Numbered from the stretch's first letter, positions 53,732 to 63,102 are shown. The stretch is 64,000 nucleotides of DNA from Citrobacter rodentium NBRC 105723 = DSM 16636 (GCF_021278985.1 NZ_CP082833.1:2108001-2172000); one strand, 5' to 3'. Translations and numbers: made by a program. Notes: generated from the letters alone by a model not told the origin.

Positions 53732-55855
53732 ATGCTTAGCAAAAAATATGGGCTGGCGTTTATTTTCACAGGCCTGATGGCCTGGTATGTCATTCACACT
53801 GGCACAGAGAGCCCGCCGCGCCCTGAAAGCTGTTTACCCTCACCCTATACTGACTATAATCCTGCGCCGGTTTTTACCCGGTGGCAATGGGAATCGCCCG
53901 CAGAGCGGGGGCTGACAAGTTCGCCGGGAGCGCCCCTGGACGATACCAACATTCTGGTCTGGCTGGATGGCAAAAAACGGATTGCGGCAGATAAAATGAC
54001 GCTGGCGATCGCCGCCGACTGGAATACGCTGGCGCCGAAGCTGTCGGACTTACTTAAACAAGAAAATTTTAGTCTTCGGTCAGCGTCAATGCCTGTCGCT
54101 TACCTGGAAGAGGACTGGGGGCAGGCCCTGCTATCACACAGACCGGAAGTGGCCGCCAGCCTGGCTGAAAAATTTATCACGCCGAAATTATGGCAAGCCC
54201 AGCAGGCTGGCTATATCACGCCCAAAGAAGTTGAACACAAAACAAATCGGGCTATTTCACAGCATTTGTTATGGTTGACGCCGCAGGAATTAATTAAACA
54301 GCCTGAACTACAAAAAGAAATATCGTTTACAGAGGCACGTAAAACATACTCTGTAGGTGACACTAAACGTACCACTTATCTGAAAATAATGGATGCCAGC
54401 GCTGTTTTTGGCGAGCCAAAAGTTGCGTTGTTCTTAACAACATGTGTTTTATCGCCTAATCCCAACTATTCGTATCTAAAGGCAATAGAGAACAGAATCG
54501 ACTACTGGAAAAACTTCAATCTTCTCGGGCCGGGCCTCAGGCCATTACAGAGCTATCTCTCTGACAAGTTCGTACTGGAGGAGAGTATTAAACCCATTAC
54601 CACCTACCTGAAGGAAAATAATCTACAAAGCGAACTTGCTTCAGAGGTCATGGCATGGGTTAAAAAAGCACCGTTAGCGGAAACTGCGCCTGAACGTCAG
54701 CCTGGTGAAACAACGTCATCAGACACCATAAGCATGGTGACAATAACACTTAAAGATCTCCTTTCTGATACGGATGACTCCCGGGAAATTAAGGAATACA
54801 AGGAACTTCCTGACGGCAATTCATTATTCGCCACGCAACGCTACGATCGCCAACAGCAAAATTACGTTTCGGAACTCTATATCACCGGGCCCGGAAATCC
54901 GCAGCATGCCACCCAACTTTGGCAAGGGAAAAGTCTGTCCGGTTTAACGTTGGTCCATCAGGGAGAGAAGGCCTGGTTCAATACGTCTCCGGGCCAGTGG
55001 TTTGAACTGAATATCCCCACCAGAAAAATAGCTACGCTGGCTTTAAATGAAGAAACTGGCGTGACATCATGGTTCAGTGATGCGAACGGGAATCCCATTA
55101 CCTTTTCTACCGACTATAGCGACGAAGGGAAAGGATGTTTGATTTTTCGCCGTATCGATCCGCGTATATCTCCGCCAGAAAATAGCCTGTTCAGAACTTG
55201 CCGTAACCATTTCGCCAGCGGAAACTCCATTCAACCGGTTCTGATTTCAACCCCAGGCTATTTTTGGCTTGAAGACAGCAATGGGTTAGTAAAACTTAAT
55301 TCAGAAACCGGTAGAGCTGAACTTTCGTATACGGTTCCTTTCCGCTCGCCAGCCGATATCGGAAGCCGCCGCATCGATTTATCTGCCGATAACATTACCC
55401 GACATACGCCATATCCGCTGGGCTCCAGTGAAGCCCACTGGATAGCGCTGCATTATCAACATCAATCACCGCTTCAACATGACATGAATGCCTGGCGAAT
55501 GGGGACCTATTTTATTGATAGCCTCAGCGGCAAATGGCGCTTTAGCGCAGAGCTTAATAATGCTGATAGTATCGATGCAACCGCCCGTTCCGCTCATGGA
55601 CGCTTTTATGCTCAGGCAGGTTGTGGAAAACTAGCGGGTTCAGGAATAACCGCGGATATCTGGGATGTTGCCAGCGCGACAAAAATTGCATCATTGCGTC
55701 GACTTCGCTACTGCGGGTTAAAAAACATGGCTTTTAACTGGCAGGGAAATACGCTGATCCTGGTTTTTTATGACAGGTTGATACGCGTCAAACTGCCTGA
55801 TAACAGACAAGATGCCGCCACTGCAGAGGCGATTCCAGCTGAATCAAAAAGTTAA
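53732..55855 (+). CDS. Unrecognised 707-residue exported or membrane-anchored protein
   Basis: I do not recognise this family. An N-terminal basic-hydrophobic segment (MLSKKYGLAFIFTGLMAWYVIHTG) is a signal anchor or uncleaved signal. Residues about 25-340 are charged and helical. Residues about 365-690 contain repeated beta-strand units with WxxL or GxWxxS patterns (ATQLWQGKSLSGLTLV, EKAWFNTSPGQWFELN, GYFWLEDSNGLVKLN, SGKWRFSAELN, FNWQGNTLILVFYDRLIRVKL), suggestive of a beta-propeller. Cysteines recur in the second half (CLIF, TCRNHF, AGCGKL, LRYCGLK). Base composition looks AT-richer than its neighbours, and E. coli K-12 has no gene here between rpsF and yjfY. The start is uncertain. Confidence 0.8.
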   Translation: MLSKKYGLAFIFTGLMAWYVIHTGTESPPRPESCLPSPYTDYNPAPVFTRWQWESPAERGLTSSPGAPLDDTNILVWLDGKKRIAADKMTLAIAADWNTLAPKLSDLLKQENFSLRSASMPVAYLEEDWGQALLSHRPEVAASLAEKFITPKLWQAQQAGYITPKEVEHKTNRAISQHLLWLTPQELIKQPELQKEISFTEARKTYSVGDTKRTTYLKIMDASAVFGEPKVALFLTTCVLSPNPNYSYLKAIENRIDYWKNFNLLGPGLRPLQSYLSDKFVLEESIKPITTYLKENNLQSELASEVMAWVKKAPLAETAPERQPGETTSSDTISMVTITLKDLLSDTDDSREIKEYKELPDGNSLFATQRYDRQQQNYVSELYITGPGNPQHATQLWQGKSLSGLTLVHQGEKAWFNTSPGQWFELNIPTRKIATLALNEETGVTSWFSDANGNPITFSTDYSDEGKGCLIFRRIDPRISPPENSLFRTCRNHFASGNSIQPVLISTPGYFWLEDSNGLVKLNSETGRAELSYTVPFRSPADIGSRRIDLSADNITRHTPYPLGSSEAHWIALHYQHQSPLQHDMNAWRMGTYFIDSLSGKWRFSAELNNADSIDATARSAHGRFYAQAGCGKLAGSGITADIWDVASATKIASLRRLRYCGLKNMAFNWQGNTLILVFYDRLIRVKLPDNRQDAATAEAIPAESKS

Positions 55856-56000
55856 ACCTGCTACGCCTGATGCGGTAATTTTTTGAACAACTGCAACAGA
55901 AATGGTCGCCATCGACTTTGCGGACTGCGATTAAAATAAGATCAACAGGGATTGCCCAAAACGGTATCGCTCACCAGAACCAGCGGTTAAGGAGGCAGGT

Positions 56001-56276
56001 ATGCGAATCCGTATGATAGCCCTTCTGGCCGGGCTTTTGCTGGGCGCCAGCGCGCAGTCTGCCATTGAGATAGACCACCAGCAGGCCAGGAATATGGAAG
56101 ACGTGCAGAGCTTAGGGGTGATTTACATTAATCATCATGTCGCCACCGAAAGTGAGGCGGTAAAAGCCCTCAATGACGAAGCCGACGCCCGGGGAGCGAA
56201 GTACTTCTCTGTCGTTCTGATCCGCGAGCCCGGCAGCAACGGCAACATTCACCCGAGCGCAGAGATTTATCGCTAG
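56001..56276 (+). CDS. yjfY: DUF1471 (YhcN/BhsA) family periplasmic protein YjfY
   Basis: A 91-residue secreted protein: signal peptide MRIRMIALLAGLLLGASAQSA, then the BhsA-like domain IEIDHQQARNMEDVQSLGVIYINHHVATESEAVKALNDEADARGAKYFSVVLIREPGSNGNIHPSAEIYR. Matches E. coli YjfY. Family members respond to envelope, acid or oxidative stress. It follows GGAGGCAGGT. Confidence 0.93.
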   Translation: MRIRMIALLAGLLLGASAQSAIEIDHQQARNMEDVQSLGVIYINHHVATESEAVKALNDEADARGAKYFSVVLIREPGSNGNIHPSAEIYR

Positions 56277-56317
56277 CACCAGGAAACACCAACGAAAATA
56301 TTGCCATACTCTGACTT

Positions 56318-56341
56318 GCCCCCTTTCCAGGGGGCTTTGTT
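56318..56341 (+). terminator. Rho-independent terminator of yjfY
   Basis: GCCCCC and GGGGGC pair around TTTCCA (56318-56335), followed by TTTGTTT. It is about 40 bp after the yjfY stop. Confidence 0.8.
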
Positions 56342-56345
56342 TAGA

Positions 56346-56404
56346 AAAACGCGCCTGAACCTGACCGGTTACCTCCCCGGAGGGAACGGATTCCGGCGCG
56401 TTTT
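56346..56404 (-). terminator. Long hairpin terminator of the ulaABCDEF operon
   Basis: AAAACGCGCC (56346-56355) and GGCGCGTTTT (56395-56404) form a perfect outer stem around a 39-base insert that itself has CCGG/CCGG pairing. It lies just after the ulaF stop; reading leftward it ends with TTTTTCTAA. Confidence 0.7.
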
Positions 56405-56410
56405 ACCCGT

Positions 56411-57097
56411 TCACTTCTGCCCGTAATAAGCGTCGGGGCCATGCTTGCGCATGAAGTGTTTATTCATCAGATAACCGTCTATCGGGCTGAGGCCAGGGTT
56501 AATACCGCGCGCAATCCAAGCCATTCGCGCCACTTCCTCCATCACCACGGCATTATGCACCGCGTCGTGGGCGTTTTTGCCCCAGGCGAAGGGGCCGTGC
56601 TGATACACCACTATTCCGGGCGTATGCAGCGGCTCAATGTCGCCCAGCGTTTCAATAATTACCTTACCCGTGTTGCGCTCATACTCCCCCTGCACTTCCT
56701 CTTCGCTCAACGCTCTGGTACAGGGGATATCGCCGAAGAAATAATCCGCATGGGTGGTGCCCAGCGCCGGAATGGCCAGACCCGCCTGCGCCCACGCCGT
56801 CGCGTGGGTGGAGTGAGTATGCACTACGCCGCCGAGAGTGGGATAACGCTGATACAGCGCCAGATGGGTGGCGGTATCGGATGACGGGCGATAGCGCCCT
56901 TCCACCACCCTGCCCACCATGTCGACGACGACCATATCGTCAACCGTCATGCTTTCATAAGCGACGCCGCTGGGTTTAATCGCCACCAGACCTCGTTCAC
57001 GGTCAATGGCGCTGACGTTTCCCCAGGTAAAGGTCACTAAGCCATAGCGCGGCAAATCCATATTGGCGTCGAATACCTGCTGCTTTAACGTTTGCAT
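56411..57097 (-). CDS. ulaF: L-ribulose-5-phosphate 4-epimerase UlaF
   Basis: A 228-residue class II aldolase-fold epimerase making D-xylulose 5-phosphate, the last step of anaerobic L-ascorbate use. Zinc ligands lie in HTHSTHATAWAQAG (residues near 95-108) and VVYQHGPFAWG (near 168-178). The start MQTLKQQVFDAN at 57097 overlaps the ulaE stop by one base (TAATG). The long upstream open frame is a shadow of ulaE. Confidence 0.96.
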   Translation of the reverse strand: MQTLKQQVFDANMDLPRYGLVTFTWGNVSAIDRERGLVAIKPSGVAYESMTVDDMVVVDMVGRVVEGRYRPSSDTATHLALYQRYPTLGGVVHTHSTHATAWAQAGLAIPALGTTHADYFFGDIPCTRALSEEEVQGEYERNTGKVIIETLGDIEPLHTPGIVVYQHGPFAWGKNAHDAVHNAVVMEEVARMAWIARGINPGLSPIDGYLMNKHFMRKHGPDAYYGQK

Positions 57098-57951
57098 TAT
57101 GCCGCCTCCACCAGACCCGCGCTGACCATGCGCGCTTTCACCCAGTCGCGCGCCTTCGCCACCTCCAGCGCCGGATCGTCCGCCGTTTCGCTCCACATCT
57201 CAATCAGGTATGGCCCGCAGTACCCACTCTGTCTGAGCGTGGCAAAACAGCGTTCAAAATCGACCACTCCTTCGCCAAACGGTACGTTTTTGAATACGCC
57301 AGGCTTGGTGTCTTTCACATGCACCGCCACGATATGGCCGATCCCGGCCTGAAGTTCCATCTGCACATCGTTGTCCCACGCCGACAAATTGCCGATATCA
57401 GGATAGAGTTGGAACCAGGGATTATTCAGATAATGGGCATAGCCTAAGGCCTTGCTGATGGAGTTCATCAACGGATAATCCATTATCTCCATCGCCAGCG
57501 TCACCTGCGCCCGGCTCGCCATCTCCACGCTCTCTTTCAGGCCGTCGCGAAAACGACGGCGCGTCTCGTTATTGGTCTGCTGATAATAGACGTCATAGCC
57601 TGCCAGTTGGATCACGCGAATCCCGATGCCCTGAGCAAGCTGGATCGCCTTGCGCATGATCGCCAGCCCCTGCGCGCGCACCGCATCATCTTCGCTGCCC
57701 AGCGGGAAACGACGATGGGCGCTCAGACACATCGACGGGACGCGAACGCCGGTTTCTGCAATGGCGCTTACCAGCGCCAGGCGCTGTTCACGACTCCAGT
57801 CGAGCCGCGCCAGGCGGGCGTCGGTTTCATCTACCGACATTTCCACAAAATCAAAGCCCAGCGCGCTGGCCATCCGCAGACGTTCCATCCAGCACTCCCC
57901 GGCCGGGAGCGCTTTTTCATAAATGCCCAGCGGGTTCTGTTTCAACAGCAT
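57097..57951 (-). CDS. ulaE: L-xylulose-5-phosphate 3-epimerase UlaE
   Basis: A 284-residue TIM-barrel epimerase converting L-xylulose 5-phosphate to L-ribulose 5-phosphate. Metal-binding residues lie in VEMSVDETDARLARLDW, LAMEIMDYP, YPDIGNLSAW and IVAVHVKDTKPGVFKNVPFGEGVVDF. Same length as E. coli UlaE. It follows ulaD by 9 bp. Confidence 0.96.
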   Translation of the reverse strand: MLLKQNPLGIYEKALPAGECWMERLRMASALGFDFVEMSVDETDARLARLDWSREQRLALVSAIAETGVRVPSMCLSAHRRFPLGSEDDAVRAQGLAIMRKAIQLAQGIGIRVIQLAGYDVYYQQTNNETRRRFRDGLKESVEMASRAQVTLAMEIMDYPLMNSISKALGYAHYLNNPWFQLYPDIGNLSAWDNDVQMELQAGIGHIVAVHVKDTKPGVFKNVPFGEGVVDFERCFATLRQSGYCGPYLIEMWSETADDPALEVAKARDWVKARMVSAGLVEAA

Positions 57952-57960
57952 AACCGCTCC

Positions 57961-58614
57961 TTATCCCCACAGCCGGGCGATGGAACGTTTGAACTGACGC
58001 GCGGCCTCCACCGGAGAGTCGGCATCGCGAATGCTGCGACCGGCAATAAAGACGTGAATCGGAATGCCTTTGAACAGCGGCAGATCGTCCAGCGCCAGGC
58101 CGCCGGTCACGGTCACTTTAAAGCCCATATCGGCAAGACGCCTGATGGCGCTGATATCCGCCTCGCCCCAGGCGACGCCCGCCGCCTGCGCGTCGCGGCT
58201 ACGGTGATAAACCACCTGCTGTATGCCCGCGTCACGCCACTGCTGCGCCTGTTCCCAGGTCCAGTAACCGGTCAGCTCAATCTGCACGTCGCCGTTAAAT
58301 TCTTGCGCCACTTCCAGCGCGCCTTTCGCGGTGTTGATATCCGCGCAGCAGATCACGGTGACCCAGTCTGCGTTGGCTTCAAAGCACATCCGGGAGAGAA
58401 TCTTACCTGCATCGGCAATTTTGGCGTCCGCCAGCACGATTTTATGCGGATACAGCGCTTTCAGGTCGCGCACCGCGCGTACCCCCTCGCCGACGCAGAG
58501 AATGGTGCCCACTTCAATGATATCGACCTCTTCCGCAATCAGGCGGGTAGTTTCGTAGGCGTGGGACAACGTTTGGTTATCCAGCGCGACCTGCAACATA
58601 GGTAACTGAGACAT
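57961..58614 (-). CDS. ulaD: 3-keto-L-gulonate-6-phosphate decarboxylase UlaD
   Basis: A 217-residue Mg-dependent decarboxylase of the OMP decarboxylase suprafamily, giving L-xylulose 5-phosphate. Signature motifs are EVGTILCVGEG, KIVLADAKIADAGKI (the DxK pair) and VTVTGGLALDDLPLFKG. One residue longer at the N-terminus (MSQLPML) than E. coli UlaD. Confidence 0.96.
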   Translation of the reverse strand: MSQLPMLQVALDNQTLSHAYETTRLIAEEVDIIEVGTILCVGEGVRAVRDLKALYPHKIVLADAKIADAGKILSRMCFEANADWVTVICCADINTAKGALEVAQEFNGDVQIELTGYWTWEQAQQWRDAGIQQVVYHRSRDAQAAGVAWGEADISAIRRLADMGFKVTVTGGLALDDLPLFKGIPIHVFIAGRSIRDADSPVEAARQFKRSIARLWG

Positions 58615-58625
58615 ATGAAACTCCT

Positions 58626-59090
58626 TTAAACAGCCGCCGTGGCGCGGTCAATTAAATCCAGCACGTCCTGCTCGGTACGGCAGGCGCGTAAACGGTCAAA
58701 GTTGGCTTCGTCTTCAAACAGATTCACGATCTGCATGATGCCCACCTCCTGATGGGTATTGGCATCAACGGCGGCCATAGTGATGAGGATATCGACCGGA
58801 TCGTTATCTTCGTGATTGAACGCCAGCGGCGTTTTCAGCGTCACCAGCGAAAAGCCGGTTTTCTTCACCCCCTCTTCTGGTCGTCCGTGCGGCATGGCCA
58901 GACCCGGCGCAATCACAAAGTACGGGCCAAACTGCTCAACGCCATCGAGAATGGCCTGGTAGTAGCGCGGTTCGACCACGTCGGCGGCCACCAGCAGCTC
59001 GACGCCAATCTTCACCGCCTCTTGCCAGCTACTGGCTTCCGCCTGCAAACGAACGGAATGGTTCTGCGCCAGCGAATCACGTAGTTTCAT
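58626..59090 (-). CDS. ulaC: Ascorbate PTS EIIA component UlaC
   Basis: A 154-residue EIIA of the fructose-mannitol type. The phosphoryl histidine lies in VIAPGLAMPHGRPEEGVKKTG near residues 58-78. It accepts phosphate from HPr and passes it to UlaB. It follows ulaB by 9 bp and has AGGAGGCG upstream. Confidence 0.96.
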   Translation of the reverse strand: MKLRDSLAQNHSVRLQAEASSWQEAVKIGVELLVAADVVEPRYYQAILDGVEQFGPYFVIAPGLAMPHGRPEEGVKKTGFSLVTLKTPLAFNHEDNDPVDILITMAAVDANTHQEVGIMQIVNLFEDEANFDRLRACRTEQDVLDLIDRATAAV

Positions 59091-59099
59091 GACGCCTCC

Positions 59100-59405
59100 T
59101 TACTTCACGTCCTGCGGGAAATGCGCTTTGATCACTTCCAGCAGCTTTGGACCAAAATCGGCAGGCGACAGCATATTGCGCACGCCAACCACATGTTTGT
59201 TACCTGTTACGCTAATTTCACCAGCGATATGCGTTGAGGCGATGATGATATCCGCGCCGCCCAGCTCACTTTTGTACTCGCCCACAGCACAGCTGTTTAC
59301 CGTGTGGTCGATATTGGATTGGGTCAAAAACTGGTCCACTTTCATTTTCATGATCATGGAACTCCCTTGCCCGTTGCCACATACAGCCAGAATACGTACG
59401 GTCAT
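59100..59405 (-). CDS. ulaB: Ascorbate PTS EIIB component UlaB
   Basis: A 101-residue EIIB with active-site cysteine C9 in ILAVCGNGQGSSMIMKMKV. It transfers phosphate to L-ascorbate during import through UlaA. Length equals E. coli UlaB. Confidence 0.97.
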   Translation of the reverse strand: MTVRILAVCGNGQGSSMIMKMKVDQFLTQSNIDHTVNSCAVGEYKSELGGADIIIASTHIAGEISVTGNKHVVGVRNMLSPADFGPKLLEVIKAHFPQDVK

Positions 59406-59420
59406 AATCCAGACTCCTTA

Positions 59421-60818
59421 TCAGGCAGAGTGTTCTGCCAGTTGTTTTTCTGCGTCTTCTTCCGCACGCAGCGCGCGCCCGGCGAAGACCATGTAAACTG
59501 CCGCGATAACCAGAATGACGGCCATAAACGCGATGCCAATGGAGAAAAAGCCCTGCATCATCGGCGGCGCCAGAATCGACCAGTCAGCCATCCCCATCCA
59601 GGCGCTCATTGCCGTCAGTTTCACCGCCCAGACGCAGCCAAAGATTTCGATCATCCCCATCACCAGGCATATCTTCAGCGCCGCGCGCCAGCCGCCGAAG
59701 TGATTAGCGAAGACGCCAATGGTGGCGTTAGAGAAGAACATCGGGATAAAGCCCGGAATGATCAGGATGGACGAACCGCAGGCCACCAGAATGCCGACGG
59801 CGATCAGCTGACCGATGGTGCCCCACATAAAGCCCCAGACCACCGCGTTAGGCGCGAAGCTGTAAATCGCGGCGCAGTCGATGGCGAGGACGGCGCCAGG
59901 AATCAGGCGCTGAGAGATGCCGTTGAACGCTTCGGAAAGTTCGGCGACGAACATACGTACGCCCTGGGTGATAATGAAAATCGCCACGGCAAACGCAAAG
60001 CCGGTTTGCAGGATGTAGATCGTCCAGTGGGTTTTGCCCGCCATCGCCTGCACCGTATCGATGCCGAAGGAGAGCAGTATCGCGCCGAAGAAAATCGTCA
60101 TGACGATTGCCGTTGAGACGATATTGTCGTGAAAAATGTTCAGCCAGCCCGGCAGTTTAAGATCTTCCACGCTCTCTTCTTTTTTGCCCAGGTACGGCGC
60201 GACCTTATAGGCGATCCAGGAAGCGAACTGCTGCTGGTGACCGATGGAGAAACCGCAGCCGTCGGTCACTTGCTGAGTCGGTTTGTACATCATGTTGGAG
60301 GTGATGCCCCAGTACAGGGAAACCAGAATGGCGGTGCAGATAATGGTGGTCCACATCGAATAGCCGAAGATATAGAGCGAAACCGCGATCAGCCCCGCCT
60401 GCTGAAACATAATGTGTCCGGTAAGCATGATGGTGCGGATCCCGGTGAGACGCCGCAGCAGGACGTAACAAATATTCAGCGCCAGCGCCAGCAGCACGGC
60501 GTATCCAACCCAGCTATAGGCGTCGCCCATCCGCTCGATGGTCGCCATCATGGAGGCGTAGGTGTCGGAAATCGCGCCGTTGATACCGTACACTTCCGAC
60601 ATTTTCGCCACCACGGGCTTAAAGGTGCTGGTCAGAATGCCAGATCCTGCCTGCAGCAGCATAAAGCCGATAATGGTTTTAATGGTGCCTTTAATAATTA
60701 CGCTGACGCTTTTACGCAGCAGGATATACCCCAGGCACGTCACGATACCGAGCAGCAGCGGGGCATTGGTCATTACCTGATTAAAGAAAATGGTAAAGAC
60801 GTTGTAGAGGATCTCCAT
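59421..60818 (-). CDS. ulaA: Ascorbate PTS EIIC permease UlaA
   Basis: A 465-residue membrane transporter of the AG superfamily with two V-motif/core repeats; GWRAALKICLVMGMIEIFGCVWAVKL is near the C-terminus. It carries L-ascorbate across the inner membrane, with phosphorylation to L-ascorbate 6-phosphate. The start MEILYNVFTIFF at 60818 fits E. coli; nine open upstream codons are not conserved and GGAGAGAGTT precedes the ATG. Confidence 0.96.
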   Translation of the reverse strand: MEILYNVFTIFFNQVMTNAPLLLGIVTCLGYILLRKSVSVIIKGTIKTIIGFMLLQAGSGILTSTFKPVVAKMSEVYGINGAISDTYASMMATIERMGDAYSWVGYAVLLALALNICYVLLRRLTGIRTIMLTGHIMFQQAGLIAVSLYIFGYSMWTTIICTAILVSLYWGITSNMMYKPTQQVTDGCGFSIGHQQQFASWIAYKVAPYLGKKEESVEDLKLPGWLNIFHDNIVSTAIVMTIFFGAILLSFGIDTVQAMAGKTHWTIYILQTGFAFAVAIFIITQGVRMFVAELSEAFNGISQRLIPGAVLAIDCAAIYSFAPNAVVWGFMWGTIGQLIAVGILVACGSSILIIPGFIPMFFSNATIGVFANHFGGWRAALKICLVMGMIEIFGCVWAVKLTAMSAWMGMADWSILAPPMMQGFFSIGIAFMAVILVIAAVYMVFAGRALRAEEDAEKQLAEHSA

Positions 60819-61177
60819 AACTCTCTCCGGTAAACAAGAACACAAAGGGCAATCCCTCCGTGGTGGGTGCCATCACTCTAGTAATCACAAATAATCACCA
60901 CAAGATTGAATTTGATTATTTGTGACGCATCACGCAAATTATTTCCATAGCGTTTGCAGTGTTTTTCACCAGACGAATCCACAAAGAGAATAACCCTTTA
61001 TTTTCAATTAAATAATTGAAGAATCTTGTTGTAATTCCGAAAAAATATGAGGTTATACGCATAGGATGCTGCCAAAAAGCGTCTGCAAAGCCCATTGCAA
61101 ACTGCTCAAAATGGTGACAACATTAATCATAACGAGTCATTAACTGATTAGATTTGATTTAACCAGGAGTCAAAACA
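60819..61177. promoter_or_regulatory. Divergent ulaA/ulaG control region
   Basis: About 360 bp between the divergent ula operons, the place where E. coli has UlaR, CRP and IHF sites. It holds the inverted operator pair at 60885-60925, a CRP-like TGTGA-CGCATC-ACGCA (60921-60936) that matches only partly in its second half, and a long AT-rich stretch that could bind IHF. No gene is seen. Confidence 0.7.
60885..60925. promoter_or_regulatory. Candidate UlaR operators upstream of ulaA
   Basis: TCACAAATAATC (60885-60896) and its exact reverse complement GATTATTTGTGA (60914-60925) are separated by 17 bp. Spacing and position fit paired sites for the DeoR-type repressor UlaR, about 70-105 bp upstream of ulaA. 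Confidence 0.65.
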
Positions 61178-62242
61178 ATGAGCAAAGTGAATACCATCAC
61201 CCGTGAGTCATGGATCCTGAACACATTCCCGGAGTGGGGAAGCTGGCTGAACGAGGAAATAGAGCAGGAGCAGGTCGCGCCAGGCACCTTCGCGATGTGG
61301 TGGCTGGGCTGTACCGGCATCTGGCTGAAGTCAGAAGGCAGCGCCAACATCTGCGTGGATTTCTGGTGCGGCACCGGTAAACAAAGCCACGGCAACCCGC
61401 TAATGAAAACAGGCCACCAGATGCAGCGCATGGCCGGGGTGAAAAAATTACAGCCGAACCTGCGCACCACGCCGTTTGTACTCGACCCTTTCGCCATTCG
61501 TCAGATCGACGCGGTGCTGGCGACGCACGATCATAACGATCATATCGACGTCAACGTGGCGGCGGCAGTAATACAAAACTGCGCTGACGATGTGCCGTTT
61601 ATTGGGCCGCAGACCTGCGTGGATCTGTGGATCGGCTGGGGCGTGCCGGAAGCGCGCTGCATCGTGGTGAAACCCGGCGATGTCGTCAAAGTCAAAGACA
61701 TTGAAATTCACGCGCTTGATGCGTTCGATCGCACCGCGCTGATCACCCTGCCGGCGGATCGGAAAGCGGCTGGCATTCTGCCGGACGGCATGGATGCGCG
61801 TGCCGTTAACTATCTGTTCAAAACGCCAGGCGGCACGCTGTACCACAGTGGCGATTCCCACTATTCCAACTACTATGCAAAGCACGGCAATGAACATCAG
61901 ATCGACGTGGCGCTGGGCTCCTATGGCGAAAACCCGCGCGGTATTACCGATAAAATGACCAGCGCCGATATCCTGCGGATGGCGGAAGCATTGAATACGA
62001 AAGTGGTTATCCCGTTCCACCACGATATCTGGTCGAATTTCCAGGCCGATCCACAGGAGATCCGCGTGCTGTGGGAGATGAAGAAAAATCGCCTGCAGTA
62101 CGGCTTTAAGCCGTTCATCTGGCAGGTTGGCGGGAAATTTACCTGGCCCGCGGATAAAGACAACTTTGAATACCACTACCCGCGCGGCTTTGACGACTGC
62201 TTTACGATCGAGCCGGACCTGCCGTTCAAATCCTTCCTGTAA
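61178..62242 (+). CDS. ulaG: L-ascorbate-6-phosphate lactonase UlaG
   Basis: A 354-residue metallo-beta-lactamase-fold enzyme hydrolysing L-ascorbate 6-phosphate to 3-keto-L-gulonate 6-phosphate. The metal motif ATHDHNDHIDVNV is near 112-124; other ligands are in YHSGDSHYSNYY and VIPFHHDIW. Length matches E. coli UlaG. The start follows AGGAGTCAAAAC. Transcribed divergently from ulaA. Confidence 0.97.
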   Translation: MSKVNTITRESWILNTFPEWGSWLNEEIEQEQVAPGTFAMWWLGCTGIWLKSEGSANICVDFWCGTGKQSHGNPLMKTGHQMQRMAGVKKLQPNLRTTPFVLDPFAIRQIDAVLATHDHNDHIDVNVAAAVIQNCADDVPFIGPQTCVDLWIGWGVPEARCIVVKPGDVVKVKDIEIHALDAFDRTALITLPADRKAAGILPDGMDARAVNYLFKTPGGTLYHSGDSHYSNYYAKHGNEHQIDVALGSYGENPRGITDKMTSADILRMAEALNTKVVIPFHHDIWSNFQADPQEIRVLWEMKKNRLQYGFKPFIWQVGGKFTWPADKDNFEYHYPRGFDDCFTIEPDLPFKSFL

Positions 62243-62248
62243 TTGCGA

Positions 62249-62277
62249 AAATGCCGGGTTTTCCCGGCATTTTTTTC
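62249..62277 (+). terminator. Rho-independent terminator of ulaG
   Basis: AATGCCGGG and CCCGGCATT form a perfect stem around TTTT, followed by TTTTT. It begins seven bases after the ulaG stop. Confidence 0.92.
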
Positions 62278-62346
62278 CATTTACTTTAGTATTTTCAGGC
62301 TATTTCAAATATCATCTTTAAAAATCATTTTGTATCGGAATAGCGC

Positions 62347-63102
62347 ATGACGGAAGCACAAAGACATCAAATCTTACTGGATATGCTGGCGCAGCTGGGC
62401 TTTGTAACCGTTGAAAATGTCGTTGAGCGCTTAGGCATTTCCCCGGCGACAGCGCGCCGGGATATTAATAAACTCGACGAGAGCGGTAAGCTGAAAAAAG
62501 TTCGCAATGGCGCTGAAGCTATCACCCAGCAGCGCCCGCGCTGGACGCCGATGAATCTGCACCAGGCGCAGAACCATGATGAAAAAGTGCGTATCGCGAA
62601 GGCCGCCTCTCAGCTGGTCAATCCGGGGGAAAGCGTGGTGATCAACTGCGGCTCCACCGCATTTTTACTGGGCCGGGAGATGTGCGGTAAACCCGTGCAG
62701 ATCATCACCAATTATCTGCCGCTGGCGAACTATCTTATCGACCAGGAGCATGAGAGCGTCATTATCATGGGCGGTCAGTACAATAAAAGCCAGTCGATCA
62801 CCTTAAGCCCGCAGGGCAGTGAAAACAGCCTCTATGCCGGGCACTGGATGTTTACCAGCGGTAAAGGGCTGACGGCGGATGGTCTGTACAAAACCGACAT
62901 GCTGACCGCCATGGCCGAGCAAAAGATGCTTAGCGTGGTGGGTAAGCTGGTTGTGCTGGTCGACAGCAGCAAAGTCGGCGCGCGCGCGGGTATGCTGTTC
63001 AGCCGCGCGGATCGCATCGATATGCTGATCACCGGCAAAAACGCTGATCCAGACATCCTGCAACAGCTGGAAGCGCAGGGCGTGAACGTTCTGCGCGTCT
63101 AA
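62347..63102 (+). CDS. ulaR: DeoR-family repressor UlaR
   Basis: A 251-residue repressor of the ula regulon. The N-terminal HTH is FVTVENVVERLGISPATARRDINKLDESGKLKK (about 18-50), and the C-terminal sugar-phosphate sensor domain has INCGSTAFLLGREM and VLVDSSKVGARAGMLFS. L-ascorbate 6-phosphate releases it from DNA in E. coli. It ends four bases into the end of the convergent yjfP. Confidence 0.96.
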   Translation: MTEAQRHQILLDMLAQLGFVTVENVVERLGISPATARRDINKLDESGKLKKVRNGAEAITQQRPRWTPMNLHQAQNHDEKVRIAKAASQLVNPGESVVINCGSTAFLLGREMCGKPVQIITNYLPLANYLIDQEHESVIIMGGQYNKSQSITLSPQGSENSLYAGHWMFTSGKGLTADGLYKTDMLTAMAEQKMLSVVGKLVVLVDSSKVGARAGMLFSRADRIDMLITGKNADPDILQQLEAQGVNVLRV

